Assembly (NCBI GenBank): GCA_001600415.1
Contig: BCJX01000005.1
Location: forward strand, 842,727 to 906,726
Reading direction: 5' to 3'
DNA: 64,000 nucleotides
DNA from: Pascua guehoae
Lineage: Eukaryota; Basidiomycota; Tremellomycetes; Trichosporonales; Trichosporonaceae
Shown here: piece after piece, positions 42,005-52,065 of the stretch
Numbering within the stretch: position 1 is the first letter of the stretch
Layout: each line of letters opens with the position of its first letter
Position numbers and translations under genes: made by a program
The notes under the pieces: model-generated
The model's database searches: none
What the model was told of the DNA's origin: nothing
Seen by the model: only the letters and a program-made list of their open reading frames with translations

Positions 42005-44171
42005 ATGCTGGTTCGGCGCCTTGTGGCAGGGCCATCTCGAGCTCTTCTACTGCGGCGTTTCGCGAGCGCCGCCGCGTCCGAAGCAGACACTGCTGCTGCC
42101 GCCCCTACCGCCGCCGCGGTGAACGCGTCTACGACCGTGAACGCGTCTACGACCGTGAACGCGACCGCACCTCCATCTCGGCCATTACCTGCTTCGGTGC
42201 CCAACGATGCGCATCGTACTGTTGCGTCCGAGGCTAGTTCCCAGGCGTCGGGATCAGCAGCGGCACACCTCTTGGTGGACCGCACCATCCGTCACTCGAC
42301 GCCCTTGTTGGAGGCGTTGACCCCGGCCGAACGTTTCGGAGAGTTGCGCAGGCTCATTGGCGAGGCTCCTACCGAGCAGACGCCGTACTTGGTCTGGCCA
42401 CTTTTCCGAGGCATCACTTCCGCCCAGCGCCAGATGCTCTCGGCAACGGAGCTCAAGGCAGTGTTGCGTTCAGTCGTTCCGGCGCACGACTGGGCGTGGT
42501 CGGCGGTCCACGTCAAAGGTCGCCAGATCCACGTGTTCGAGGCTTCTCGCAGGATGATTACATCATGGGAGACCCGCCTCCGAACCGTCATGTCGTTGCT
42601 CGTCGCGACCGGCGAGGCCGACCTGGAGGACTGGATATTCATCCTGCACAAGCTCATGATTGCCGGAAGCCCCAGCAAGGTCGAGGCCGTCTGCCGTGAA
42701 ATGCCCGAAGAGCAACAAATCTTCCAACGCGTCAGCCAACATCGCCTTGGCGCCATCATTCACTGGGCACGCTTGCACAACAAAGTCGGTGCTGCCGAGG
42801 GCAAAGGTCTCCGCCCAAATCTCGGTCAAGCCAACACGGCTTATGAGGCATTCTGGGACGTGTACTCGAAGTTCCCCACCACCAACTCGAAACAGATCCA
42901 ACTCACAAGCTTCTCGGCTCGTCTCCTCCTCACCACGGCAGTCGAGCTCCGTTGCATTTTCAACCGCATTCGCAATGAGACAGCCACGACACGCCTCGAC
43001 AATTTCATTCACTACATTGTCGCCCAAGGCTGGGGGTTGGACCTCAACAACCTTCCCATGTCTGTCGCTGCACGTGAAGTTGGTGGCCAGAAGCACTACC
43101 CACCACTCTCATCAAAGGGCGTGCATGCCATTGTTGGCTACCTGATCGATCTCGGCACCAACCCATATCGGCTCCTCTCTGTGTTTGAGCTTCTCACCAC
43201 AATCAGACGACCGCAATCGCAGTCGGATGCCACGCAGTCCGCGTTCGAGGATGAAGACGACCCCGATGACGAAGACTTTATCCCCACCCTGTCCTCTATG
43301 ACTGAGCTGGAGGAGAACAGCTCAGACCTTCGCAACTGGCTTGGCATGCGCTTGCATAAACGTGAGTCCAGGTAGACTTTGATTATTACTTGCTCACTCA
43401 TCCTCAGCGGCCGATGATACCGTCGACGCCCAACCTGAAACAGGTTCCTCCACGAGCCCCTCTCCTCCCATCCCGACCTACTCGAGGAGCCGCTTCGACG
43501 ACTACCTCCCTTCCCCGCCTCTCCCATCCACAGTCATTCCTGCCGACCGAAATGCGCCACTCCCCAGACGCGCGTCCTTCACCTTTCGGACAGTCAACGA
43601 TTTACTCAACGCGACGCGCTCTGCACCCAAGGTCTTTGAGCACATTCTGGACACTTCGATCCGCCGTGTGCAAGAGGGGCAGTCGACCTGGTATGCGTCC
43701 TACCTCTCCACCACGGGTATGGCACGTCGCTACCTCGTTGCACCACCACGCATCTCACCCGAATGGTTCCGCATCGCGCTCGCCGAGGACGCTCGAGAAC
43801 GTGGGGTCCGAGCTGAGCGTCACAAACATCGCATCGAGGCCGTGATCCGCTGGCTCGAAGATGCGATCAGTGTGATCGAAAAGGAGGAGGTGCGCCGTGG
43901 GTACCAACTGACTCCCGATTCGCATGGCAACAATACACTCCCTTACCGATCCTTTGTGAGCGACCCTCGCCACCGCCGCCAACTCCGGGTAAGGGAGATC
44001 TTTGTCGCCAACGAATACCTCGACCAACTCTACAAGGACCGTGGCTACCTCCTCCTACTCCACAAACGCGCATCGACCCTTGTCGGCAGGCGCTTACAAA
44101 ACAAAAGCGCTTACCACAAGCGGCACGGCTGGGTACGACAGGCGGAGCAGGTCGACGATAGTGTGGCATGA
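42005..44171 (+). CDS. Probable mitochondrial protein of unknown function
   Basis: Two exons: 42005-43361 and 43408-44171 (46-bp intron), 706 residues. I chose the ATG at 42005 because it starts a good matrix-targeting presequence: MLVRRLVAGPSRALLLRRFA, basic, amphipathic and free of acidic residues. An ATG at 41948 in the same frame gives a poorer one. A direct NASTTV repeat (ACGACCGTGAACGCGTCT twice) lies in the linker after it. The rest is mostly alpha-helical in character (ELRRLIGEAPTEQTP, FEASRRMITSWETRLR, DNFIHYIVAQGWGLDLNN) with an acidic stretch (EDEDDPDDEDF) and a basic C-terminal region (YLLLLHKRASTLVGRRLQNK). I see no clear PPR repeats or catalytic motif. A role in mitochondrial gene expression is only a guess. 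Confidence 0.7.
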
Positions 44172-44508
44172 TCGCATTGCATGATTGTACTGTATGCATC
44201 CGACGACGCGACGGCACAGAGTACACCATGAATTCCTGACTGTTGGTGTTGTGCGTGAAAGCCGTTCCAAGTTGGGCAAGTGGAAGAGGTTGAGAGATAC
44301 CAGTAAAAGTAAAGGAAACAAGCGCCTGAAGCCCAACTTGTCAGTTTGCTGCAGCGGGGAGGGAACCGTGAAGTTGCAGCCGGAGGAAGCACTAATTTAT
44401 ATTCATCACTTCACACTACGAATTCTGCTCGCTCGGGGAGGTGCAGATGCTTCTTATTGCGTCAGGAGCTAAGCGTCAGATAGTGTTGCGGATGTTGGAC
44501 CTACGAGC
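44172..44508. other. Intergenic, convergent with pheromone gene
   Basis: 337 bp of 3' flanks of the mitochondrial-type gene and the pheromone gene. No other feature recognised. Confidence 0.5.
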
Positions 44509-44640
44509 TTAAGCAATGGTGCACCAGTAGCCACCGAAGCCAGAGAGGGGACCGTTAGGGTCCTCGTGGTTGCGGGTCTCCTCGGACGAGCCCTGGGCGT
44601 AGGAGAGGGCGGAGTTGAAGATGGCGGTGAAGGCGTCCAT
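44509..44640 (-). CDS. MF: Mating pheromone precursor (lipopeptide, CaaX)
   Basis: An uninterrupted 43-codon frame starting MDAFTAIF and ending Tyr-Trp-Cys-Thr-Ile-Ala. The start is the strongly conserved N-terminus of Cryptococcus/Tremella-type pheromone precursors, and CTIA is a CaaX box for farnesylation, trimming and carboxymethylation of the Cys. The mature peptide is expected to be cut from the C-terminal portion, probably after the EETRN segment, leaving a Gly/Pro-rich peptide ending in YWC. It would be exported and detected by a Ste3-type receptor; such a receptor gene lies 4 kb away on the same strand, although in heterothallic species a cell responds to the partner's pheromone. A TATATAAA element lies 133 bp upstream. 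The symbol is generic because the allele cannot be told. No second copy seen. Confidence 0.92.
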   Translation of the reverse strand: MDAFTAIFNSALSYAQGSSEETRNHEDPNGPLSGFGGYWCTIA

Positions 44641-44772
44641 GGTGTTGTTGGGTGGTGGTGTTGGTGGTGTTGGTGGTGCTGCGAGGGCAGAGGAGAGGAG
44701 AGTAGTAGAGTGGAGTGGAGAGGAGAGGAGTTGGGAGCTGTTGATGGAACGGAAAGACCAACGTGGTGTGGG

Positions 44773-44780
44773 TTTATATA
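44773..44780 (-). promoter_or_regulatory. TATA box of pheromone gene
   Basis: On the minus strand the sequence reads TATATAAA, 133 bp before the pheromone ATG, in an otherwise GC-rich region. This fits a strongly inducible promoter. Confidence 0.6.
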
Positions 44781-44957
44781 CCATTCGGGAGGCCTGTCGC
44801 CTCATTTTCGTTCAAGTTCCTTAGATCAGCTCCTGGTTGGTGTGCTGCCAAAGCCAGTCGTTGAGGCGTACCGAAGTGGAAGGCAGACGGTGGGGTGACG
44901 GTGGGTCATGGTGCAGGCAGGGTGGGTTGTGGCTGGGCACGCCAAGTCGCTTTTGCA

Positions 44958-45153
44958 CCATTGTTCCTGCGCCATCACACACCCCACTCTGTCTTCCGAC
45001 CTCCAACAACCCCAATCTGGGAATGTGAGGGTATGTTGGGATGCTTCTTTTCCTGTGCTCTGTGACGCTTCGCCAGCTTTCCCAGTCCTCCGTATCACAC
45101 GGCATGGTGGACGCCATTGTGTGACGGAGATCACGGGGCTCGTCCCCCATTGT
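44958..45153 (-). promoter_or_regulatory. Cluster of ACAATGG motifs upstream of pheromone gene
   Basis: Three ACAATGG copies in the orientation of the gene, about 318, 474 and 507 bp upstream of the ATG. ACAA(T/A)GG is the core recognised by Sox/MATA-type HMG-box proteins. Ustilago Prf1 binds ACAAAGGGA, and tremellomycete pheromone genes are controlled by an HMG factor (Mat2). The function at this site is inferred. Confidence 0.5.
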
Positions 45154-46417
45154 TACCTCCGTCGAGCTCGGGGAAGGGTTTAGAGTATCTTCCACCGATC
45201 GCCGGTACGTTCGGCGGTACCTGGTGGCGATGGTCTATTGTCTGCTTGACATTGCGGTCTGATGCCGACGCCATCGGAGAGGACAGTTGCTTTCAATGTG
45301 ATCCTGGTTGGTTAGGGGGACGCAATCACAGTGCCAACCAGTCTTCAGGGTTCGGGCATTGAAGGCACGTCAATGGCCACAAGAACTCGTTGGGTGCTGC
45401 GCACGTATGTAGGCACTCAATATGTCCGCACTCGGAAGGTATGAGTATGATCATGTGACAAGGAAGATTGCGAAGACAATGGAGTCGACGAGGCCAAATG
45501 TGGCTGGGAGGACAATAACACAGCAAGTGGGCCCCTCGAGGCGTCAGACCTTTCTGGTACCCAAAAGCGGATAAAGACTACTGTCGATGATGGTTAAATG
45601 TCACCTGCACGGATCACTCAGCCCTTTTGCCACAGATGTCCCCATTCCACGGAGCCACATGCGCCACAGGCTACCCCAGTTCCAAACTCACCGTTCTCGA
45701 GAACCTATACCTCTCTTTATTGACTGCAGCCACGGGCGCCACTTACCACCTCTCTTTCCCTCTAACGAATACAGGCACAATAGCCACACGGGGTGCCGAC
45801 ACTACTGCACCTACTGTACAGCCACCGACGCAAAGACGAGGGGGTCAGCGTGACCATCTCGGTACCCAACTCAGCAGCAGCTGAAAGGCGAGCTCGAGCA
45901 GATGCATGCTCCCGTACCCCTGCGCCTCTCACCAACCTTGGCATCGCCGGTGAATGAGTGGAGACCGCTGTGACGCTGACGAGATCGATGGGGACACTGG
46001 GAACTGCAGGCAGACGAAGGCTCAACGAGGTCAGTGCTTGCGAACAAACAGGGTGCCTCACACTGCTCTCCCTCGCCGGCTCTGCCAACGCTGTGGCCGC
46101 CCGCCATATCACCTCTCTGCACGCACGTCCGGAGGAGAGGTCGGGCCATGGTCGTTGGGGTCAAGATGCCCCCCACCATTGCTCCCCAAACTCGCCTGGC
46201 ACTGCAATGCGCCTTACAGCTTAGAACCAGTCACAGACAGTTGTACAACCACACCCCACAATGAGCCACCGAATGGCAACTGTGTCCAAGCAGGAACCCA
46301 GAAGGCACTGTATACTACTGTAATTCTCATGCATAATGGCCAGATGGCCGTCTACCATCGGCATCGCTACACGTTGATGGCGCTTGGATTTAGCTTGGGC
46401 ACCTAGCACCTAGAGAC

Positions 46418-48230
46418 TTACCGGTAGAGCAGAATATATGCGACGGAGTCCTCGCCTCCGCCGTCCATGGACTGAATTTTGTCGGCTGTAACAACCGACA
46501 CCTTGTCGTCTGATGTCAGAACAATTTCTGACAAGACTTACCGTCAAACTTGTACCACTCCTCCTCGCCAGAAGCTGCGAAGTCCGCGTCATCCTTGCGC
46601 GCCCATCCGATGTAGTGGCCAGAATCGGCCGAAGCGCCCTTGTGCGTGACCATCGCGCAGAGCTCGTACATGCCACTCGTGTTTGTGCCCGTGACAGGTG
46701 CGACTCCAGCTGTTTCGAGCGCCGCGACAACCTCCTTGTGCTCTTCGTCCCGCCACTGTTCTTCGCTCTTGTCATCAGAAGTAGCACCTTTGCCTTTGCG
46801 ACGCTTCGCGATCTTTGCGCGGTCGTCCCTAGTCTTCAGGATCTGCTTTACAGTGTTGTTGACCGGCTGCAACTGGTTCCGCAGCTCATCTGTGGCAATG
46901 TCCAGTACGTCCAGCTGGAGGGGGAACTTGACTTTGCGCATGATCTTCGCCTTCTTCTGAATATCGCGACGCCAGTAGAACCGCACCATGTGAATCGCAA
47001 GGTACGCAGGAAGGCGAGAAAGACGCGACTTCGAGTGGTAGACAGCAGTGCGGCCGAGGGACGGACTGTTCTTCTCCACATCCTGATTCAAGCTATCAAG
47101 GATGCCCGACATGAGGAAGTTCGTAGTAATCGATATGTTGCACTCGAGCTTGAGAGCCGTCTCGGTCGAGACCGTTGACTCTTCCGAAGATGCTTCCGGT
47201 GAAGACAGTCTGAAGTCAGGACCGAACGAAGAAGGACTTACGTCTTGCTTAGCTCGATGGACATCCAATCATCAACAAACGAGCCCTGTCCATTCTGTCC
47301 GGGGATTGATGCACGAAGGGCAGAGATGAGCTGGGTCCAGGCTTCGTCCGCATCTAAAAGCACCGCGTTAGTACTGTCTTCGGCAGCTAGGTTGGTTAAG
47401 AAGGTATGTCAACCCTTCCTATTGGTGCATAGGACCCACCCTGCTGTGCATACTGTCCCCTCTGGTCCGTTTCTGCGAACTGCGGCGCAAGAGTCCGCAG
47501 GTTCTGCAGCAGCGCAAGGGGCGGAACTGCCTCAGTGGTTTGCTGCATCCCGCCGTAAAGGTTTTTGATCGATGTAGTGAGCTTGCCTTCCAGCCCCTGT
47601 TTCGGCACAGAGCTGCAGGTTAGCGACTGGATGCCATCATAGAACATGGCTTGCGAGTACACATACCTTGACAGGGCTTCCTGAAGCTGAGGAACAGTCC
47701 GCAGAGCTTGGAGAGTGGAATTGAGGTAGCAGGTGTTGCCCAGGTTGATAAGTCCGGGGGGAACTCGGGTGGCGACCGCGAGCTCGCTGTCGTCCATGTC
47801 TTCAAGGAAAACGATGGGTTCTGCTGGTGCCTCAGGCAAAGGACCTGCAGCTCCGACGACGGTAATAGCTTGACCCTGGAGGTTGTAAGCAAGTGGAGAA
47901 TGACAGTCTTCAGGTCAGGACTAGACGACGGTCCGCGTACCTCCTTGATGCCAAGCTTCGACATGTCGGCATCGTCCTTGAGGATACCTTTGAGCATGAC
48001 TTTCATGCGCTCTGAATCTGTAAGCTACGAATACATGATGGGAGTGTGACCTGTATTGGCTCACCAGTTGGCACGCCAGTCGCTCGATAGATTGCATCCT
48101 TGAACGTCGTTGCCGGTGCTGACACGTCGAGCGTCACAGGATACGCCTTTCCGCTGTGCTTGACTATGACTGCATTGATTATGAGCGTCCTGCACTTGAG
48201 ATAAGATTGAACGTGATACATACCGTTCAT
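46418..48230 (-). CDS. UBP6: Proteasome-associated deubiquitinase Ubp6 (USP14)
   Basis: Eight exons: 48230-48224, 48169-48065, 48017-47941, 47875-47667, 47612-47440, 47353-47242, 47209-46542, 46509-46418, 480 residues (yeast Ubp6 is 499). The first coding exon is only ATGAACG; splicing gives MNVIVKHSGKAYPVTLDV, the start of the N-terminal ubiquitin-like domain that docks on proteasome subunit Rpn1. The catalytic domain follows: Cys box GLINLGNTCYLNSTLQAL with nucleophile Cys112, and His box THKGASADSGHYIGWARKDD. It ends ...AYILLYR-stop. The enzyme trims ubiquitin chains at the 26S proteasome and recycles ubiquitin. The stop codon at 46420-46418 overlaps a GTAAGT donor-like string, so a tiny further exon cannot be excluded. 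It sits between the pheromone and receptor genes. Confidence 0.93.
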
Positions 48231-48551
48231 CGTGCTTGGTGCGCGGGTTGGGGCCATGAAATGGAAAGATGTGTGAGACGCGAAGCGCAAGGTCTGAGCA
48301 ATGCAGTGCACTACCACCGTATTGACTGGCGGTGGTCAGCCATCGCTGAAATGACGCGTCGTGTCGAATTTGCTTCCGCCGAACCCACCACCGGCAATAC
48401 ACGAATCGTTGAACATCAGATGGAGCATATAATACAGGGACAGTTAACAGCATGAATGCGAGGGATGCAGAGATGCAGCTACGTCGACAGCATATGTATA
48501 TTGCATGCCATGCCACTACATAATTCTGAGCTCTTCTGCCTGATCGTACGG
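48231..48551. other. Intergenic, UBP6 promoter and STE3 3' flank
   Basis: 321 bp between two minus-strand genes. No additional feature recognised. Confidence 0.5.
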
Positions 48552-49796
48552 TTATACCACCGACCTCTCAACGACGACGCTGATGCCTGTTGCCCCAGAG
48601 AAGCCGTGGTGTTCCTCATCGCTACGTCCACCCTCCTCTGTCTGGAGCTGGTCGAAAGTTTTATCGATCCATGGAGTGCCAGCGAGTGTCGTGGCGGTAG
48701 AGCCCAGTGTAGGCGGCTTTGGAGAGGGTGGCCTTGGGAACGTCAACATCGAATGGGATAACGACGATCAGCACTCACTGGGCCCGTGCAAGACCACATC
48801 TCCTCAGCAACTCCTTGAATTTGGCCCACGCAGCGAGGTAATCAGAGATTGCTTCTTCCCCAAACCCGAAGAAGACGAAGAAGTTGAGGGAATAAATTGT
48901 CGATACGTAGAATACGACCATAAGTTGACTTGGGTCACCGGAGGTTAATGTCCCCTGATTGATAACGCTGAAGCGGCGATGTACTTCAGCGAAACTGCGG
49001 TACGGGAGGATGAACGAGCCAGATCGTACAATTCGTACCAGAAGCACGAAAAGGTTGAGGAAAATGTTGAGGAGGCTGTCGCTTATCACCAAGCCTGCGA
49101 TGCGTAGATAGCGACCGGTCGTCAGACCCGACCCGGAGAGCATGGATCGAAATTGAGAGCGGCTCTTGAAGAACCACCACAGAGCAAGCCCTGATCAATT
49201 AGTCCAGCAAGAAGTCTAGCAGGGGTTGATTCACTCACCAGCGTACACCAGGGCCGTTAGGGACAAGGCGAGGGGCGTCAAATAACGCAGTACGATTGAC
49301 GGCCAGGAGAAGTAATCGGTGAGAAGACAGCCGAACGTTTCAATAATATCGTATCGGTGCCCCTGAACAATGTACAGTAGGGGCAGAAACAGAGTGGGCA
49401 AAACAAAGCAGAGGACGATATCTTCTAGCAGCCGGGACCGGCGATCCTTTGGTGAGATCGGCGAACGTTTTGGCGAGGCCACCGCTGCGAGTCGGCGCAT
49501 TTGTGCAATGGAGCAGAGTGGGAGGGCAAAGTGCGTGACGGCCGTTAGACGAGAGGCTGAGAAAATTAGCTGTATGCGTACTAGCGGGACGAACAAATGT
49601 CACACCATATGGGGCATACGTCCTCGTAGTTATCGGCCCAGATAATGGAGTTGACGAACCAAGCGATGTGGTAGAGCACCAACCAAAATATCAGTGCGAA
49701 GGTCGAGATGTTGCGGGCTCGGAAGTGCCACCGAGCCGGGAGAAGGACCACGAGCAAACTGATGCAGCTCCAGAACGGATAGTCGGGGTGGCGCAT
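48552..49796 (-). CDS. STE3: Pheromone receptor, Ste3-type GPCR
   Basis: Four exons: 49796-49595, 49556-49239, 49190-48779, 48732-48552, 370 residues. The introns are very short (38, 48 and 46 bp). Seven hydrophobic segments are visible, including ISLLVVLLPARWHFRARNIS, TFALIFWLVLYHIAWFVNSI, the IWADN-x-x-x-x-CPIWCDIS loop typical of Ste3 (W-C-D-I), FALPLCSIAQMRRLA, CFVLPTLFLPLLYIVQGHRY and SLNFFVFFGFGEEA. R-R-L after helix 3 and the short cytosolic tail fit fungal class D receptors. It senses the partner's farnesylated pheromone at the plasma membrane and signals through a G protein and MAPK cascade. The last intron uses an AAG acceptor; without that splice the protein would stop ~60 residues earlier (after ...CGLARAQ). 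The allele (a or alpha) cannot be told. Confidence 0.9.
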
Positions 49797-50353
49797 GTTG
49801 TGAACAAGTGTGGGGATGGATACAAGGACTGAAGCTCCGTCTCTTTAAGTCGAAAGTGGAACAAAAGGCTGAGCAGCCTTGACGAGGGCCCCTGCGGGGT
49901 GGCGCATTTGGCGGAGCGGTGGCAAACAGACAATGGAGTGCCCAGTAAGGGTACAGCCTTCGTGTGCAGATGTGCGGACAGCCATAAGATAAAGGTCCGT
50001 CGAAAGACGCAGGGATGTCGAGGCATGCGGCAGGTCATGCCGATGACATGCCCATTGTTCAGTCTCGCCCTGCGCCACCGACGGATCTTTCTTTCAGAGG
50101 CTGCAGGTGATCAAAGTGAGACCTGCCGAGACAGAAGGCATCTGTGACCAAGCTACGTTCCTCACCTGCGGCCCACTGGCTGGGCCGCACCATTGTGCCA
50201 CGAGGACGACACATGCGGGAGGTATAGCCGTGCAGGTCATCGCCAAAGGAGAACACTCTCTGATCCACATGCATAGGAAACTGAATATAGGGTACTGACG
50301 GATCATTGCACTGCAGGGGACTTGTTAGCTGGTTCACGGATTCGTGGGTTAAG
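49797..50353. other. STE3 promoter and REI1 3' flank
   Basis: 557 bp with three ACAATGG heptamers, at 49930-49936 (plus) and, as CCATTGT, at 50052-50058 and 50190-50196. No exon is supported; frames reading here are extensions of unspliced REI1. Confidence 0.5.
49930..50196. promoter_or_regulatory. ACAATGG motif cluster upstream of STE3
   Basis: Three copies at 134, 256 and 394 bp upstream of the STE3 ATG; the two distal ones are in the orientation of the gene. The same heptamer is clustered upstream of the pheromone gene. Proposed HMG-box (Mat2-like) sites; function inferred. Confidence 0.45.
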
Positions 50354-51720
50354 TTACGCACAAAGTGGATCCCTGAAGTCTGCACAATCGTCAGCGAAGG
50401 ACCAGCCTGTCGACTCACGTTTCTGGCTGTTCTGGATGTAACCAACTTTGGTCTTGAAAGCCTCCCGAGTGCGTTGATCCTTGAACGACTTGCCCTGCTT
50501 TTTGGCCCACTTGGCTTCACCGGGGTTGCGCGCCTTGACTACCTCGAGCCCTCGTCCAAATGCACCGTGTCCTCCGGCAAGAGGCACAAGAGAAGACGTG
50601 GGGTCGGCTAGACGCTGTCGCACCAGAGCAACCTTGCTCTGAGTGACGTCCTCATTTGAGGCAGTAGACGAAGGACGAAAGCGCTGCGAGTAGTAGATCT
50701 TCAACGCTCGGTGCCCAACGATTCGTCCCGATGGCAGCACGAGAGAGAGGCCATCCGATGCGAGGCCAGGCAGTTGCGACTGCCAGGTCAGTCATGACAA
50801 CAGGTGTTGGACACGTACCTCATCATACTCCGTGTCATCGCCGTCAACATCCTCCCAATCTGAGTCATCACCAGCCACGGGGCCAGAGAAGTCGTAGAAG
50901 TCGGCCAGCTCAGCCCGGTCCTCGTCGGTCTCGTAAGCCAGTTTGCAGTGCGACTTGTCGATCATATGTTTACGAACAGCTTCCAAGCTGCCAAACTCCT
51001 TGCCACCGTTGGGACAGAATAGGCAAAGATTGGCCAAAGCTACCTTCTCGCCGAGGTAGTGAATGAGGCCGGCGAGGTCGATGAGCAAGTTTTGGTCGGG
51101 GATGAAGAAGCTGTGGACGCGCGCCATGTGCTCTACGTTGGCGGAGAGGTCAGACGCGCGGTTCGCGCAGAACAGGCAGTCGGACGATCCCATTCGACGA
51201 CGCGAAGCCGCAATTCTCTGCTCGATGTCCGGCTCGTCGTCGCCGCCATTGTCGGCCTCTTCGTAGTCCTCGGCGTCCTCAACATCATCCTCGCTGTCTC
51301 GTGTAGCGTTGTCATATACAGCATTGGCGTCCACAGCGTCTACCTCCGAGCCTGCTTGTTCTATAGTCGACTCCACAACTGGCATTCGTGCGAGTGCGGC
51401 CTCACGGTCGCGATGTTTCTTCGATTGAACATGTGAGCGGTACGAGTTCTCGGAAGAGAATGTCTTGCTGACTTGTGAGCTTGGCGTAGTGGGCATGACT
51501 TAACATACCTGCACGCTGAGCACATCATTCCCTTCGGGTCAGGCCGAACAGCGTTCTGCTCTCTGCGCTCGATGACTTTGTCGTTGAACGAGACGGCAGA
51601 AACAGGAGGTAGGTTTGCCACTCGACGTTTCATGTTGTACCGATGCCAGTCGGTGCCAAAGTGGGACCGCTGCTCCTCTGCGGTTTCGAACGCGATACGG
51701 CACGATATACAGGTGAACAT
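50354..51720 (-). CDS. REI1: Cytoplasmic 60S subunit biogenesis factor Rei1 (zinc finger)
   Basis: Four exons: 51720-51509, 51467-50819, 50779-50419, 50379-50354, 415 residues. C2H2-type fingers: MFTCISCRIAFETAEEQRSH ... TDWHRYNMKRRV, then CSACSKTFSSENSYRSHVQS spliced across intron 1, then SDCLFCANRASDLSANVEHM and LCLFCPNGGKEFGSLEAVRK ... MIDKSHCKLAY. A long acidic stretch (VEDAEDYEEADNGGDDE) lies between them. The end is GYIQNSQKHFRDPLCA-stop; the N-x-Q-K-H-F-R-D-P-L ending is characteristic of Rei1 and selects the final 26-nt exon. Rei1 works after export, on release of Arx1 and recycling of its partner from pre-60S particles, and its tail probes the exit tunnel. It shares a 345-bp divergent promoter with DBP10. 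Confidence 0.93.
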
Positions 51721-52065
51721 GATGGGAGAGTTTTGAGTGATTTAGGTGAGAGTGGATGAGATGACAAGCCCGGTGGAATGGGCAATGATGAGAGAGTTGG
51801 CGTGCCAGGTGCAAACTTTTGCTTACACACGGACACGGGGCACGGTGTGCAGGTGCAGGTGCACGATGTCATTCGGATCCGAACACACATGGCAATTTCC
51901 TGATCACGTGATAGTCGACTTTTTGGGTGGGTGTCATCTTTATTTGCCAAGTTCTGTAACCGTGTTGGGACTTTCAACAACTGTGTCAACTCTTGTCCTC
52001 TTTCTTTCCATTCTCTCAATCAGCAAATCCTCCCCCGTCTTCACTCTCGGCCCCAATCGACAGTC
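51721..52065. other. Divergent promoter REI1 / DBP10
   Basis: 345 bp between two start codons of 60S-biogenesis genes, with a TCACGTGA palindrome near the middle, a GTGGATGAGATGA string at 51752-51764 that resembles a PAC element (GATGAG), and a CT-rich tract before DBP10. Confidence 0.6.
51904..51911. promoter_or_regulatory. TCACGTGA palindrome between REI1 and DBP10
   Basis: 184 bp upstream of REI1 and 155 bp upstream of DBP10. The octamer is identical to the one in the RSA4 promoter; all three genes serve 60S assembly. Confidence 0.5.

Larger units (their letters stand above)
44641..46417. other. Intergenic, 1.8 kb, pheromone promoter and UBP6 3' flank
   Basis: No supported exon. It holds the TATA box and four ACAATGG heptamers: CCATTGT at 44958-44964, 45114-45120 and 45147-45153 (so ACAATGG in gene orientation), and ACAATGG at 45476-45482. 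Confidence 0.55.

Noticed and set aside
45587..45884. Short plus-strand frames upstream of the pheromone gene as a second pheromone or small protein
   Set aside because: No CaaX end, no conserved start and no codon pattern; overlapping frames of similar length exist in all phases.
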